A DNA stretch of 64,000 nucleotides from Pseudomonas sp. PB101. Lineage in GTDB: Bacteria; Pseudomonadota; Gammaproteobacteria; Pseudomonadales; Pseudomonadaceae. The notes below the pieces were generated by a model. The model saw only the letters and a list, made by a program, of their open reading frames with translations, did not search any database and was not told where the DNA came from. Shown here piece by piece: positions 55,398-64,000 of this stretch (within the stretch, counting starts at the first letter, position 1; the number at the start of each line of letters is the position of its first letter). Both the position numbers and the translations under genes were made by a program. The stretch is from the NCBI RefSeq assembly GCF_009764265.1, contig NZ_RWIR01000029.1:1-64000 (forward strand). Reading direction: 5' to 3'.

Positions 55398-56046
55398 TTG
55401 CAAACTGCTGATTTTCGATTGGGACGGCACGCTGGCCGATTCCATTGGCCGGATAGTCGAGGCGATGCACGTTGCCTCGCAGCGTTCCGGGTTTGAGCGG
55501 CGTGATGACTTTGCCGTCAAGGGCATCATTGGCCTGGGCTTGCCGGAAGCGATCCGCACCCTGTATCCCGAGATTGATGATGCCGAGCTGATCGCGTTCC
55601 GCGAGCATTATGCCGAGCACTACATTGCGTCGGAGGCCGTGCCTTCGCCGCTTTTCGAGGGCGTGGTCGAGTCGCTCGAGGCATTTCGCGCCGAGGGTTA
55701 TCATCTGGCCGTGGCGACCGGCAAGGCCCGTCGCGGGCTGGATCGGGTGTTGAAGTCCCATGGCTGGGAGGATTTTTTCGATATCACCCGCGCTGCCGAC
55801 GAGACCGCCAGCAAGCCCCATCCGCTGATGCTCGAGCAGATTCTCGCGCATTGCGAAGTTCGCCCGGAACAGGCGTTGATGGTCGGGGATTCGTCCTTTG
55901 ATTTGCAGATGGCGCGCAACGCCGGCATGGGCTCGGTGGCTGTCAGCTATGGTGCTCAATCGATCGAAGCATTGAAGTTGTATGAGCCGCGACTGGCCAT
56001 CGACCGTTTTTCAGAATTGCATGCCTGGCTGAGTCAGCGGGCTTAA
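55384..56046 (+). CDS. HAD-family hydrolase (Gph/PPase-like)
   Basis: A 220-residue haloacid dehalogenase-type phosphatase. Motif I is [10 protein letters not shown], motif II ATGK, motif III Lys in SKPHP and motif [16 protein letters not shown] start inside the end of rluC (14-base overlap). The natural phosphate ester is unknown; the group includes phosphoglycolate phosphatase. Confidence 0.9.
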   Translation: MRPSDCKLLIFDWDGTLADSIGRIVEAMHVASQRSGFERRDDFAVKGIIGLGLPEAIRTLYPEIDDAELIAFREHYAEHYIASEAVPSPLFEGVVESLEAFRAEGYHLAVATGKARRGLDRVLKSHGWEDFFDITRAADETASKPHPLMLEQILAHCEVRPEQALMVGDSSFDLQMARNAGMGSVAVSYGAQSIEALKLYEPRLAIDRFSELHAWLSQRA

Positions 56047-56069
56047 CCGGTTGTTTGTGGGGTAATGGC

Positions 56070-57059
56070 ATGACCGACGAATGGAAGGCGCCCGCGAAGG
56101 CGAGCGCAGAGAGCGGTGACGACAAAAGCTGGAAGCTGCTGGAAAAGACGCTGCTGGCCAGCGTGCAGGAGCAGCGCCGGTCCCGCCGCTGGGGAATATT
56201 CTTCAAGTTGCTGACGTTTGTGTACCTGTTCGGCGCCATTGCGCTGTTTTCGCCGCTGATGGACATGGAAAAGGCCGCTACCCGCAGCGCCAATTACACG
56301 GCGTTGATCGACGTGACCGGCATGATTGCCGACAAGGAGCCGGCCAGCGCCGACAATATCGTTGGCAGCCTGCGCGCGGCCTTCGAGGACGAGAAGGTCA
56401 AGGGCGTCATCCTGCGCATCAACAGCCCGGGCGGCAGTCCGGTGCAGTCGGGTTACGTCTACGACGAGATCCGTCGCCTGCGCGGCCTGCACCCGGATAT
56501 CAAGCTGTATGCGGTCATTTCCGACCTCGGGGCTTCCGGTGCCTACTACATCGCCAGCGCGGCGGACCAGATCTACGCCGACAAGGCGAGCCTGGTCGGC
56601 TCCATCGGTGTGACAGCGGCCGGTTATGGCTTTGTCGGTACCATGGAGAAGCTGGGGGTCGAGCGTCGCACCTACACTTCGGGCGAGCACAAGTCGTTCC
56701 TCGATCCGTTCCAGCCGCAAAAACCGGAAGAAACCGCTTTCTGGCAGAGCGTGCTCGATACGACCCACAAGCAGTTCATCAACAGCGTCAAGCAGGGGCG
56801 TGGCGATCGCCTGAAGGACAAGGAGCATCCGGAGTTGTTTTCCGGCCTGGTCTGGAACGGCGAGCAAGCGCTGCCACTGGGGTTGATCGATGGGCTGGGC
56901 AATGCCAGTTCGGTTGCGCGTGATGTGATCGGCGAGAAAGAGCTGGTGGACTTTACCGTTCAGGAGTCGCCGTTCGATCGCTTCTCGAAAAAGCTCGGTG
57001 CCAGCGTGGCTGAGCATTTGGCGATGTGGATGGGATTCAACGGTCCGTCGCTGCGCTGA
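56070..57059 (+). CDS. sppA: S49 signal peptide peptidase SppA
   Basis: A 329-residue, single-domain inner-membrane protease that degrades cleaved signal peptides. One transmembrane segment near 45-65 is followed by the protease domain with nucleophile Ser in DLGASGAYYIAS and the general base Lys in ADKASLVGSIGV. The start MTDEWKAPAK is preferred to an ATG 15 bases upstream. Third gene of the rluC run. Confidence 0.92.
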   Translation: MTDEWKAPAKASAESGDDKSWKLLEKTLLASVQEQRRSRRWGIFFKLLTFVYLFGAIALFSPLMDMEKAATRSANYTALIDVTGMIADKEPASADNIVGSLRAAFEDEKVKGVILRINSPGGSPVQSGYVYDEIRRLRGLHPDIKLYAVISDLGASGAYYIASAADQIYADKASLVGSIGVTAAGYGFVGTMEKLGVERRTYTSGEHKSFLDPFQPQKPEETAFWQSVLDTTHKQFINSVKQGRGDRLKDKEHPELFSGLVWNGEQALPLGLIDGLGNASSVARDVIGEKELVDFTVQESPFDRFSKKLGASVAEHLAMWMGFNGPSLR

Positions 57060-57074
57060 TTGCGACGTGTCCAT

Positions 57075-57104
57075 GAAAAACCGGCCTGTGTGGCCGGTTT
57101 TTTG
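57075..57104. terminator. terminator between convergent sppA and maf
   Basis: Stem AAACCGGCC/GGCCGGTTT around TGTGT with A run on the left and T run on the right; usable from both sides. Confidence 0.85.
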
Positions 57105-57114
57105 GTATTTGAAT

Positions 57115-57693
57115 TCAGGGTATTTGCACGCCTTCGGTCAGCAACATATCGATCAGACGAATCAGCGGCAGGCCGACCAGGCTGGTGGCGTCAGGCCCCT
57201 CGGTGCTGCGAAACAGGCTGACCCCCAGGCCTTCGGCCTTGAAGCTGCCTGCGCAGTCGTAGGGCTGCTCGGCGTGCAGGTAGCGTTCGATGCGTGGCGC
57301 GTCGAGTGTGCGCATGTGTACGGTGAACGGCACGCAGTCGACCTGGCAGTGCCCGGTCTGGCTGTTGAGCAGGGCCAGGCCGGTCAGGAACGTCACGCTG
57401 GCACCGCTGGCGGCCAGTAGCTGTTCGCGGGCTTTTTCGAAGGTGTGGGGCTTGCCGATGATCCGCTCTCCCAGCACGGCGACCTGGTCGGAACCGATTA
57501 TCAGATGAGCGGTATGGCTGTCGGCCAGGGCTCGCGCTTTCTCTTCGGCGAGGCGTTTGACCAGCTCGATGGCGGATTCACCCGGGCGATGGCTTTCGTC
57601 GATATCCGGCGAGCTGCACGTGAAAGGCAGCTGCAAACGAGCGAGCAATTCCCGGCGATAGACCGAGCCGGAAGCGAGTAATAAAGGCAGCAT
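57115..57693 (-). CDS. Maf/YceF-family nucleotide pyrophosphatase
   Basis: A 192-residue Maf protein; the YceF branch hydrolyses 7-methyl-GTP. The LLASGSVYRRELL start motif, the catalytic Asp/Lys region IIGSDQVAVL and GKPHTFEKAREQL, and GSFKAEGLG are present. ATG at 57693 is chosen because GGAG lies six bases upstream; ATGs at 57699 and 57705 are closer to or within that site. Divergent from yceD. Confidence 0.9.
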   Translation of the reverse strand: MLPLLLASGSVYRRELLARLQLPFTCSSPDIDESHRPGESAIELVKRLAEEKARALADSHTAHLIIGSDQVAVLGERIIGKPHTFEKAREQLLAASGASVTFLTGLALLNSQTGHCQVDCVPFTVHMRTLDAPRIERYLHAEQPYDCAGSFKAEGLGVSLFRSTEGPDATSLVGLPLIRLIDMLLTEGVQIP

Positions 57694-57761
57694 GCGCATC
57701 TCCATAAGGCAGGTGCGAATTCTAGCGAGGCTTCCAAGTGACGGACAGGGCTGAATTTCCT

Positions 57762-57789
57762 TTGACATGGGCGGGGGCATCCCTATAAT
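57762..57789 (+). promoter_or_regulatory. consensus sigma-70 promoter of yceD-rpmF operon
   Basis: TTGACA (57762-57767) and TATAAT (57784-57789) are both exact consensus, with a 16-base spacer. The -10 ends only nine bases before the yceD ATG, so the transcript would start at or within about four bases of it. The GCTGCGCC discriminator is GC-rich. Confidence 0.9.
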
Positions 57790-57798
57790 GCTGCGCCT

Positions 57799-58326
57799 AT
57801 GTTGAATGACCCGATTCCACCTCACGTTGACCCGCGCAAATTGGCTGATCGTGGCACCACCCTTCAAGGTGAAATGCTGCTGGCCGATTTGGAGAGACTC
57901 TGCGACCCGCTTTCCGACAATGTCGGTACGGTGCAGGCTAAATTCGTTTTTGAACGAGATGAACGTAAATCTGTGGTCATCCACAGCTTTATCGACACTG
58001 AAGTCAAAATGGTTTGCCAGCGTTGTCTTGAGCTGGTCACCCTGCCGATCCACAGCGAATGCAGTTACGCTGTGGTGAAGGAGGGTGCGAATACCCAGTC
58101 GTTGCCGAAAGGTTATGACGTGCTGGAACTGGGCGAAGATCCTTTGGATCTGCAGTCACTGATCGAGGAGGAGCTTCTGCTTGCCTTGCCCATTGTGCCT
58201 GCTCATCATCCGGAAGAATGCCAGCAGCCGGCGGGTCTCGATGAGCCCGAACCGAGCGAGGACGAGGTAACGCGGTCCAACCCGTTCAGTGTATTGGCGC
58301 AGTTAAAGCGTGACCCAAACGTTTAG
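57799..58326 (+). CDS. yceD: YceD/DUF177 23S rRNA accumulation protein
   Basis: A 175-residue protein of the YceD family, linked to 23S rRNA accumulation and always next to rpmF. The paired Cys in KMVCQRCLELV and acidic C-terminus match. The promoter is so close that the mRNA is probably leaderless, and no Shine-Dalgarno is visible. First gene of the operon to rpmF and plsX. Confidence 0.93.
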   Translation: MLNDPIPPHVDPRKLADRGTTLQGEMLLADLERLCDPLSDNVGTVQAKFVFERDERKSVVIHSFIDTEVKMVCQRCLELVTLPIHSECSYAVVKEGANTQSLPKGYDVLELGEDPLDLQSLIEEELLLALPIVPAHHPEECQQPAGLDEPEPSEDEVTRSNPFSVLAQLKRDPNV

Positions 58327-58339
58327 GAGTTAATCAATT

Positions 58340-58522
58340 ATGGCTGTTCAGCAGAACAAAAAATCCCGCTCTGCCCGTGACATGCGCCGTTCGCACGACG
58401 CTCTCGAGGCTAGCACCCTGTCTGTAGAAAAAACCACCGGTGAAGTTCACCTGCGTCACCACGTATCGCCAGAAGGCGTATACCGTGGCCGTAAAGTGAT
58501 CGACAAGGGCGCTGACGAGTAA
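58340..58522 (+). CDS. rpmF: 50S ribosomal protein L32
   Basis: A 60-residue basic protein with [20 protein letters not shown] and [13 protein letters not shown], without the zinc-binding Cys, thus the C-minus form. TAGGAG precedes the ATG. Four bases separate it from plsX, a conserved link between ribosome and lipid synthesis. Confidence 0.97.
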
Positions 58523-58526
58523 TCAC

Positions 58527-59537
58527 TTGTCCGCTCAAGTCATCGCGATTGACGCAATGGGCGGGGACTTCGGTCCCCGCAGCATTGTCCAGGCCAGCCT
58601 TGCTTGCCTGTCTGCTACACCCTCGCTGCACCTGACCCTCGTCGGTCAACCCTCCCTACTTGAAGAATTGATCGCTGGCCATTCGGCTGTGGATCGCGCG
58701 CGCCTGTCGATTACGCCGGCGTCCGAAGTCATCACCATGGACGAAAAACCCGCCCAGGCCTTGCGTGGCAAGCCTGACTCATCGATGCGCGTGGCCCTTG
58801 AGCTGCTGCGTGATGGCAAAGTCCAGGCCTGTGTCAGTGCCGGCAATACCGGCGCGCTGATGGCGTTGTCGCGGTTCGTGCTCAAGACCCTGCCGGGCAT
58901 TGATCGTCCGGCCATGGTGGCGGCGATCCCGACGCAAAAGGGTTACTGCCAATTGCTCGACCTGGGCGCCAACGTCGATTGCAGTGCCGAGCAGCTGTTG
59001 CAGTTTGCGATCATGGGCTCGGTGGCGGCGGAGACTCTGGGCGTAATCCGTCCACGTGTCGCGTTGCTGAACATCGGCACCGAAGATATCAAGGGTAATC
59101 AGCAGGTCAAACTGGCGGCGACCTTGTTGCAAGGCGCCCGTGGCATCAATTACATCGGCTTTATCGAAGGCGACGGTTTGTACCGTGGCGAAGCGGATGT
59201 GGTGGTGTGCGACGGTTTTGTCGGCAATATCCTGCTCAAATCCAGTGAGGGTCTGGCGACCATGATTGCCGCGCGCATCGAGGCGTTGTTCAAGAAGAAT
59301 GTGGCCTCGCGCGCGGTCGGCGCACTGGCGCTGCCCTTGATGAAGCGCCTGCAGGCCGATCTGGCGCCTGCCCGGCACAACGGTGCGAGCTTTCTCGGCT
59401 TGCAGGGGATTGTGGTGAAAAGCCACGGTTCTGCCGGGGTCCAGGGTTTCCAAAGTGCCATTCAGCGCGCCTTGATCGAGATTCAGGAGAATCTTCCCGA
59501 GCGCCTGCACGGTCGTCTGGAGGATTTGTTGCTTTAG
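58527..59537 (+). CDS. plsX: phosphate acyltransferase PlsX
   Basis: A 336-residue enzyme that converts acyl-ACP to acyl-phosphate for phosphatidic acid synthesis. The start [11 protein letters not shown] and the middle [10 protein letters not shown] and [10 protein letters not shown] are family signatures. TTG start directly after rpmF. The next gene, fabD, is 125 bases on and may have its own promoter. Confidence 0.94.
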   Translation: MSAQVIAIDAMGGDFGPRSIVQASLACLSATPSLHLTLVGQPSLLEELIAGHSAVDRARLSITPASEVITMDEKPAQALRGKPDSSMRVALELLRDGKVQACVSAGNTGALMALSRFVLKTLPGIDRPAMVAAIPTQKGYCQLLDLGANVDCSAEQLLQFAIMGSVAAETLGVIRPRVALLNIGTEDIKGNQQVKLAATLLQGARGINYIGFIEGDGLYRGEADVVVCDGFVGNILLKSSEGLATMIAARIEALFKKNVASRAVGALALPLMKRLQADLAPARHNGASFLGLQGIVVKSHGSAGVQGFQSAIQRALIEIQENLPERLHGRLEDLLL

Positions 59538-59662
59538 GCGTTTTCGTCGGACAATGCTTAAATGTGACCGCTTGGTTCGATGGGCCATCCAACTGTCAGT
59601 TTCTTGCGTCCCCAAAGCGGGGCGCCATTTCTCCGACGACAAGATCATTAGGGGCTTGTTAC

Positions 59663-60601
59663 ATGTCTGCTTCCCTCGCATTCGTCTTTCCAGGACAGGG
59701 TTCGCAGTCCCTCGGCATGCTGGCCGAGCTGGGCGCGCAACATCCGGTTGTCCTTGAAACATTCAAAGAAGCTTCCGATGCACTGGGTTACGACCTGTGG
59801 GCACTGACCCAGCAAGGGCCGGAAGAGCAACTCAATCAAACCGATAAAACCCAACCGGCCATCCTGACCGCTTCGATCGCCCTGTGGCGTCTGTGGCTGG
59901 CGGAAGGCGGCGCGCGTCCGGCTTATGTTGCCGGTCACAGCCTGGGCGAATACAGCGCACTGGTTGCTGCTGGCAGCTTGAGCCTGGGCGACGCGGTGAA
60001 ACTGGTCGAGCGTCGTGGCCAACTGATGCAGGAAGCCGTTCCGGCCGGGCAGGGCGGCATGGCCGCGATCCTCGGCCTGGACGATGCCGACGTACTGGCA
60101 GCCTGTGCCGAAGCGGCGCAAGGCGAAGTGGTCAGTGCGGTCAACTTCAACTCGCCGGGCCAGGTGGTCATCGCCGGTGCCAAGGCTGCGGTCGAACGCG
60201 CCATCGAAGGCTGCAAGGCGCGTGGCGCCAAGCGCGCCATGCCGTTGCCGGTCAGCGTGCCGTCGCACTGTGAGCTGATGCGCCCGGCTGCCGAGCGTTT
60301 CGCCGAGTCGATCGCCGCGATCGACTGGCAGGCGCCACAGATCCCTGTAGTCCAGAACGTCAGTGCCCAGGTGCCGGCCGATCTGGAAACCCTCAAGCGT
60401 GATCTGCTCGAACAGTTGTACAAGCCGGTACGCTGGGTCGAATCGGTACAGGCGCTGGCAGCCAAGGGCGCGACCAACCTGGTCGAGTGCGGCCCGGGCA
60501 AAGTGCTGGCCGGCCTGAACAAGCGTTGCGCCGAAGGCGTATCGACATCCAACCTCAATACCCCAGACGCTTTCGCTGCCGCCCGTGCAGCGCTGGCCTG
60601 A
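59663..60601 (+). CDS. fabD: malonyl-CoA:ACP transacylase FabD
   Basis: A 312-residue transferase that loads malonyl onto ACP. The N-terminal FVFPGQGSQS, nucleophile Ser in VAGHSLGEYSAL, and His in VPSHCELM are intact. ATG at 59663 has AGGGGC upstream; a longer frame to 59564 has no family sequence. Confidence 0.96.
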   Translation: MSASLAFVFPGQGSQSLGMLAELGAQHPVVLETFKEASDALGYDLWALTQQGPEEQLNQTDKTQPAILTASIALWRLWLAEGGARPAYVAGHSLGEYSALVAAGSLSLGDAVKLVERRGQLMQEAVPAGQGGMAAILGLDDADVLAACAEAAQGEVVSAVNFNSPGQVVIAGAKAAVERAIEGCKARGAKRAMPLPVSVPSHCELMRPAAERFAESIAAIDWQAPQIPVVQNVSAQVPADLETLKRDLLEQLYKPVRWVESVQALAAKGATNLVECGPGKVLAGLNKRCAEGVSTSNLNTPDAFAAARAALA

Positions 60602-60617
60602 ATCAGGAGAAACTTGC

Positions 60618-61358
60618 ATGAGTCTGCAAGGTAAAGTTGCACTGGTCACCGGTGCAAGCCGTGGCATCGGCCAGGCTATCGCCCTGGAACTGGGTCGTCA
60701 GGGCGCCATTGTCGTCGGTACCGCGACCTCCGCATCGGGTGCCGAGCGCATTGCCGCCACCCTGAAGGAAAACGGTATTCAAGGCACCGGCCTGGAACTC
60801 AATGTCACCAGCGACGAGTCCGTGGCGGCAGTCCTGGCGAGCATTCAGGAGCAGTTCGGTGCACCGGCGATCCTAGTCAACAATGCCGGTATCACCCGCG
60901 ATAACCTGATGATGCGCATGAAAGACGACGAGTGGCATGACGTTGTCGATACCAACCTGAACAGTCTGTTCCGCCTGTCCAAGGGCGTTTTGCGTGGCAT
61001 GACCAAAGCCCGTTGGGGCCGAATTATCAGTATTGGTTCGGTTGTGGGTGCCATGGGCAACGCAGGCCAAGTAAACTACGCTGCCGCCAAGGCCGGCCTG
61101 GAAGGTTTCAGCCGTGCACTGGCGCGTGAAGTCGGTTCGCGTTCGATTACGGTAAACTCGGTGGCCCCAGGGTTCATCGATACCGATATGACCCGTGAAC
61201 TGCCCGAGGCGCAGCGTGAAGCCCTGCAGTCGCAGATTCCGCTGGGTCGTCTGGGGCAGGCTCAAGAGATCGCGTCCGTGGTCGCTTTTCTTGCGTCGGA
61301 CGGTGCGGCTTACGTTACCGGAGCTACAATCCCGGTGAACGGCGGGATGTACATGTAA
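60618..61358 (+). CDS. fabG: 3-oxoacyl-ACP reductase FabG
   Basis: A 246-residue SDR that reduces beta-ketoacyl-ACP with NADPH. Cofactor motif TGASRGIG, NNAGITRDNL, catalytic Ser/Tyr/Lys around VNYAAAKAG and terminal PVNGGMYM. CAGGAGA precedes the start, 16 bases after fabD. Confidence 0.96.
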   Translation: MSLQGKVALVTGASRGIGQAIALELGRQGAIVVGTATSASGAERIAATLKENGIQGTGLELNVTSDESVAAVLASIQEQFGAPAILVNNAGITRDNLMMRMKDDEWHDVVDTNLNSLFRLSKGVLRGMTKARWGRIISIGSVVGAMGNAGQVNYAAAKAGLEGFSRALAREVGSRSITVNSVAPGFIDTDMTRELPEAQREALQSQIPLGRLGQAQEIASVVAFLASDGAAYVTGATIPVNGGMYM

Positions 61359-61554
61359 TTCAAATGTGACGGATTGCTTCAAAAAAATGTCATACGAGCT
61401 GTCTAAAATCCGTTATAAAGCTGCAATCTATTTATAGGCAGAGGGTCACCGGGTTCGAGGAGTGAAGCTTTCAGTTGAAAAGCTGAAAAGTCTTTCTATA
61501 CACTTACCCACTGGCCAGCTGCCTGAATTTGTCCATTAGGAGTGAAAACAAGGT

Positions 61555-61791
61555 ATGAGCACCATCGAAGAGCGCGTCAAGAAAATCGTTGCTGAGCAAC
61601 TGGGCGTTAAAGAAGAAGAAGTGGTCAACACTGCTTCCTTCGTAGAAGACCTGGGTGCCGACTCCCTTGACACCGTTGAGCTGGTGATGGCTCTGGAAGA
61701 GGAATTCGAGACCGAAATCCCTGACGAAGAAGCTGAGAAGATCACTACTGTACAAGCTGCAATCGACTACGTTACTAGCCACCAGGCGTAA
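61555..61791 (+). CDS. acpP: acyl carrier protein AcpP
   Basis: A 78-residue acidic four-helix protein; Ser in [12 protein letters not shown] takes the phosphopantetheine. The 196-base gap after fabG is AT-rich and probably holds its own strong promoter, as expected for one of the most abundant proteins. TTAGGAGTG precedes the ATG. Confidence 0.98.
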   Translation: MSTIEERVKKIVAEQLGVKEEEVVNTASFVEDLGADSLDTVELVMALEEEFETEIPDEEAEKITTVQAAIDYVTSHQA

Positions 61792-61819
61792 TAGTTTGTA
61801 ATCGTTGCTCGCTGTCATG

Positions 61820-61857
61820 GAAAAACCGCACTGCCATCATGGCGTGCGGTTTTTTCT
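61820..61857 (+). terminator. Rho-independent terminator or attenuator after acpP
   Basis: Stem ACCGCAC/GTGCGGT, with an inner GCC/GGC pair, and six T after it. It lies between acpP and fabF and would lower fabF relative to acpP. Confidence 0.82.
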
Positions 61858-61902
61858 TTAGGCCTGATGCAAAGTCGTCATTTGAAAAAAAAGGAGAGTG
61901 CT

Positions 61903-63147
61903 GTGTCGCGTAGACGCGTCGTAGTCACCGGTATGGGTATGTTGTCGCCACTGGGCACGGATGTGCCGAGCAGCTGGCAGGGCATTCTGGCTGGCCGCAG
62001 TGGCATTGGTCTGATCGAACACACCGACCTTTCTGCCTATTCCACCCGTTTTGGCGGCTCGGTAAAGGACTTCAATGTCGAGGAGTACCTGTCGGTCAAG
62101 GAAGCCCGCAAGCTCGACCTGTTCATTCAATACGGTCTGGCCGCAGGTTTTCAGGCGGTACGCAATTCCGGTCTGGAAGTCACTGACGCCAACCGTGAGC
62201 GTATCGGCGTGGCCATGGGCTCGGGTATTGGCGGTCTGACCAATATCGAAGAAACCGCCCGCACGCTGCACGAGACCGGCCCGCGACGGATCTCTCCGTT
62301 CTTCGTGCCTGGCTCGATCATCAATATGATTTCCGGTTTCCTGTCCATCCACCTCGGTGCACAGGGACCCAACTACGCCATCGCCACGGCCTGTACCACC
62401 GGTACCCACTGCATTGGCATGGCAGCCCGCAACATCATGTACGACGAAGCCGACGTGATGATTGCCGGTGGCGCCGAAATGGCCGCCTGCGGTCTGGGCA
62501 TGGGCGGCTTCGGTGCCTCCCGCGCACTGTCGACCCGCAACGACGAACCGACCCGCGCCAGCCGTCCCTGGGACAAGGGCCGCGATGGCTTCGTGCTGTC
62601 CAACGGTGCCGGTGCGCTGGTCCTGGAAGAGCTGGAGCACGCCAAGGCCCGTGGTGCGACCATCTATGCCGAGCTCATTGGCTTCGGCACCAGCGGCGAT
62701 GCCTACCACATGACCTCGCCACCCGCCGATGGCGCCGGTGCCGCTCGCTGCATCACCAATGCGCTGCGCGATGCCAAGATCAATGGCGACCAGGTGCAGT
62801 ACATCAACGCCCACGGCACCTCGACTCCCGCTGGCGACCTGGCCGAAGTCAATGCGATCAAGTCGGTGTTCGGCGAGCATGCCTACAAGCTGGCCGTCAG
62901 CTCGACCAAGTCCATGACTGGCCACCTGCTGGGTGCGGCGGGCGCGGTCGAGGCGATCTTCAGCGTGCTGGCCATCAACGGCCAGGTAGCGCCGCCGACC
63001 ATCAACCTCGATGAGCCGGACGAAGGCTGCGACCTCGATTTCGTGCCGCACACGGCGCGCAACATGGATATCGATGTGGTCGTTTCCAACTCCTTCGGTT
63101 TTGGCGGCACCAACGGCTCGCTGGTGTTCCGCCGGTTCGCAGGCTGA
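61903..63147 (+). CDS. fabF: beta-ketoacyl-ACP synthase II FabF
   Basis: A 414-residue condensing enzyme. The active-site Cys is in TACTTGTHC, and the His in [11 protein letters not shown] and [14 protein letters not shown]. The GTG at 61903 ([11 protein letters not shown]) is chosen because AAGGAGAG is four to ten bases upstream; an in-frame ATG at 61867 lies before that site. It overlaps pabC by one base. Confidence 0.96.
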   Translation: MSRRRVVVTGMGMLSPLGTDVPSSWQGILAGRSGIGLIEHTDLSAYSTRFGGSVKDFNVEEYLSVKEARKLDLFIQYGLAAGFQAVRNSGLEVTDANRERIGVAMGSGIGGLTNIEETARTLHETGPRRISPFFVPGSIINMISGFLSIHLGAQGPNYAIATACTTGTHCIGMAARNIMYDEADVMIAGGAEMAACGLGMGGFGASRALSTRNDEPTRASRPWDKGRDGFVLSNGAGALVLEELEHAKARGATIYAELIGFGTSGDAYHMTSPPADGAGAARCITNALRDAKINGDQVQYINAHGTSTPAGDLAEVNAIKSVFGEHAYKLAVSSTKSMTGHLLGAAGAVEAIFSVLAINGQVAPPTINLDEPDEGCDLDFVPHTARNMDIDVVVSNSFGFGGTNGSLVFRRFAG

Positions 63148-63962
63148 TGGACTGCTGGGTCGACGGTCAGCCGGCTGACGCTTTGTCGCTGAAGGATCGC
63201 GGCCTGGCTTATGGCGATGGTTTGTTCGAGACCGTCGCCGTGCGCAACGGGCAGCCCGTGTTGCTGGACCGGCATCTGTCGCGTGTGGCGCACGGCTGTT
63301 CGCGCCTGGCGCTTGCTGCCGATCAGGAATTGATCCGCAGCGAACTGCTGGCCTATGCCGCGGCGCTGGGTGACGGAGTACTCAAGCTCATCCTCACCCG
63401 CGGCGACGGTTTGCGCGGTTACGCGCCCGATCCCTCGGCTCAGGCCCGACGCATTATGCAAGGCAGCCCGCCTGCTGCTTATCCTGCCGTGCATGGCGAG
63501 CAGGGCGTTCGTTTGTTTCCCTGCACCACGCGATTGTCCAGGCAGCCACTGCTTGCCGGCCTCAAGCACCTGAATCGTCTTGAACAAGTCCTCGCCCGTG
63601 CCGAATGGCAAGACACCGAGCATGCCGAAGGCTTGATGCTCGATCAGGCCGGTCGCGTGATTGAAGGCGTGTTCAGCAATTTGTTCCTGGTGCGTGACGG
63701 TGGACTCATCACCGCTGACCTCAAGCGCTGCGGCGTGGCCGGGGTGATGCGCGCCGAAATATTGTTTCAAGCCGAGTCGCTGGGAATCCCCACGCAAATC
63801 ACCGACATCCCCCTCGAACAGCTGCAATGGGCTGACGAAGTCTTTGTCTGCAACAGCGTGTATGGCGTGTGGCCGGTACGTGCCTGTGCTGCTCTTCACT
63901 GGCCGGTTGGCCCGCTCACCCGTAAACTCCAATCCATTGCCCGTGCACTACTGGATGCTTGA
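63147..63962 (+). CDS. pabC: aminodeoxychorismate lyase PabC
   Basis: A 271-residue fold-type IV PLP enzyme that forms p-aminobenzoate for folate. The PLP Lys is in LAGLKHLNRLEQ and the Glu in VIEGVFSNLFLV. Start overlaps the fabF stop. The order fabF-pabC-mltG is conserved in Gammaproteobacteria. Confidence 0.93.
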   Translation: MDCWVDGQPADALSLKDRGLAYGDGLFETVAVRNGQPVLLDRHLSRVAHGCSRLALAADQELIRSELLAYAAALGDGVLKLILTRGDGLRGYAPDPSAQARRIMQGSPPAAYPAVHGEQGVRLFPCTTRLSRQPLLAGLKHLNRLEQVLARAEWQDTEHAEGLMLDQAGRVIEGVFSNLFLVRDGGLITADLKRCGVAGVMRAEILFQAESLGIPTQITDIPLEQLQWADEVFVCNSVYGVWPVRACAALHWPVGPLTRKLQSIARALLDA

Positions 63963-63965
63963 TAC

Positions 63966-64000
63966 GTGAGACGTAAACTCTTGCTGCTGCTGGAAACCGG
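63966..64000 (+). CDS. mltG: endolytic transglycosylase MltG, 5' end only
   Basis: Eleven codons from a GTG start (RRKLLLLLET) run off the window. The basic, then hydrophobic beginning fits the membrane anchor of MltG, and mltG follows pabC in related genomes. The assignment rests mainly on synteny. Confidence 0.65.
   Translation, partial: MRRKLLLLLET

Overview
The window is chromosomal DNA of a Pseudomonas species, most likely of the P. fluorescens group. The reasons are the gene orders fabA-fabB beside a PA1611-type hybrid kinase and gpsA, exbB-exbD-lpxK-ycaR-kdsB-ptp-murB, rne/rluC, and maf/yceD-rpmF-plsX-fabD-fabG-acpP-fabF-pabC-mltG. High-GC codon use and numerous REP palindromes of the classes typical of this group agree with this. 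No insertion sequence, prophage, integrase or CRISPR array was seen. All taxonomic and ortholog statements come from recognised sequence features, not from a database search.

Layout. 1-7.1 kb: the fabA-fabB pair for unsaturated fatty acids, then a tightly packed minus-strand operon of TonB-dependent receptor, periplasmic binding protein and hybrid histidine kinase. 7.3-11.5 kb: gpsA, a DUF4389 protein, sixA, an acyl-CoA synthetase behind a strong palindrome, and a hotdog thioesterase. 11.5-14.5 kb: a solitary TccC/Rhs toxin-like gene, the clearest accessory gene here. 14.7-18.5 kb: two alpha/beta hydrolases, a decapitated glutathione transferase, a DUF4892 protein and an AI-2E family transporter. 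18.6-28.8 kb: an EF-hand protein, an OmpR-type two-component pair, pyrF, divergent oxidoreductases, a MocR regulator, a chemoreceptor and a membrane-anchored protein of unknown function.

29.1-29.5 kb holds a duplicated tRNA-Glu/tRNA-Gly pair behind one strong promoter. 29.7-38.5 kb: AlaX, a LysR regulator, a PA2817-like protein, the membrane-anchored acyl-CoA dehydrogenase FadE, a transglutaminase-like protein, a GST, a YadG/YadH-type ABC exporter and a DUF2062 protein. 38.7-45.5 kb: comEC, then the overlapping exbB-exbD-lpxK-ycaR-kdsB-ptp-murB run linking lipid A, KDO and peptidoglycan precursors. 46.0-50.3 kb: a molybdenum hydroxylase operon (iorA-iorB-xdhC-mocA type). 50.5-57.1 kb: rne with a long leader, divergent from rluC-HAD-sppA. 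57.1-64.0 kb: maf on the minus strand, and the fatty-acid synthesis cluster from yceD to the start of mltG.

The window is dominated by lipid metabolism: fabA/B, plsX, fabD/G/F and acpP make acyl chains, gpsA and plsX feed phospholipids, lpxK and kdsB build LPS, and fadE, the acyl-CoA synthetase and the thioesterase handle acyl-CoA. The items most worth a second look are: the receptor/binding-protein/kinase operon; the orphan TccC gene with a Gly/Ala-rich C-terminus and no immunity gene; the MocR leader with two competing hairpins that bury the Shine-Dalgarno; the long rne leader carrying an antisense small ORF; two apparently leaderless genes (yceD, rluC); and REP elements that share an interior but carry exchanged arms.
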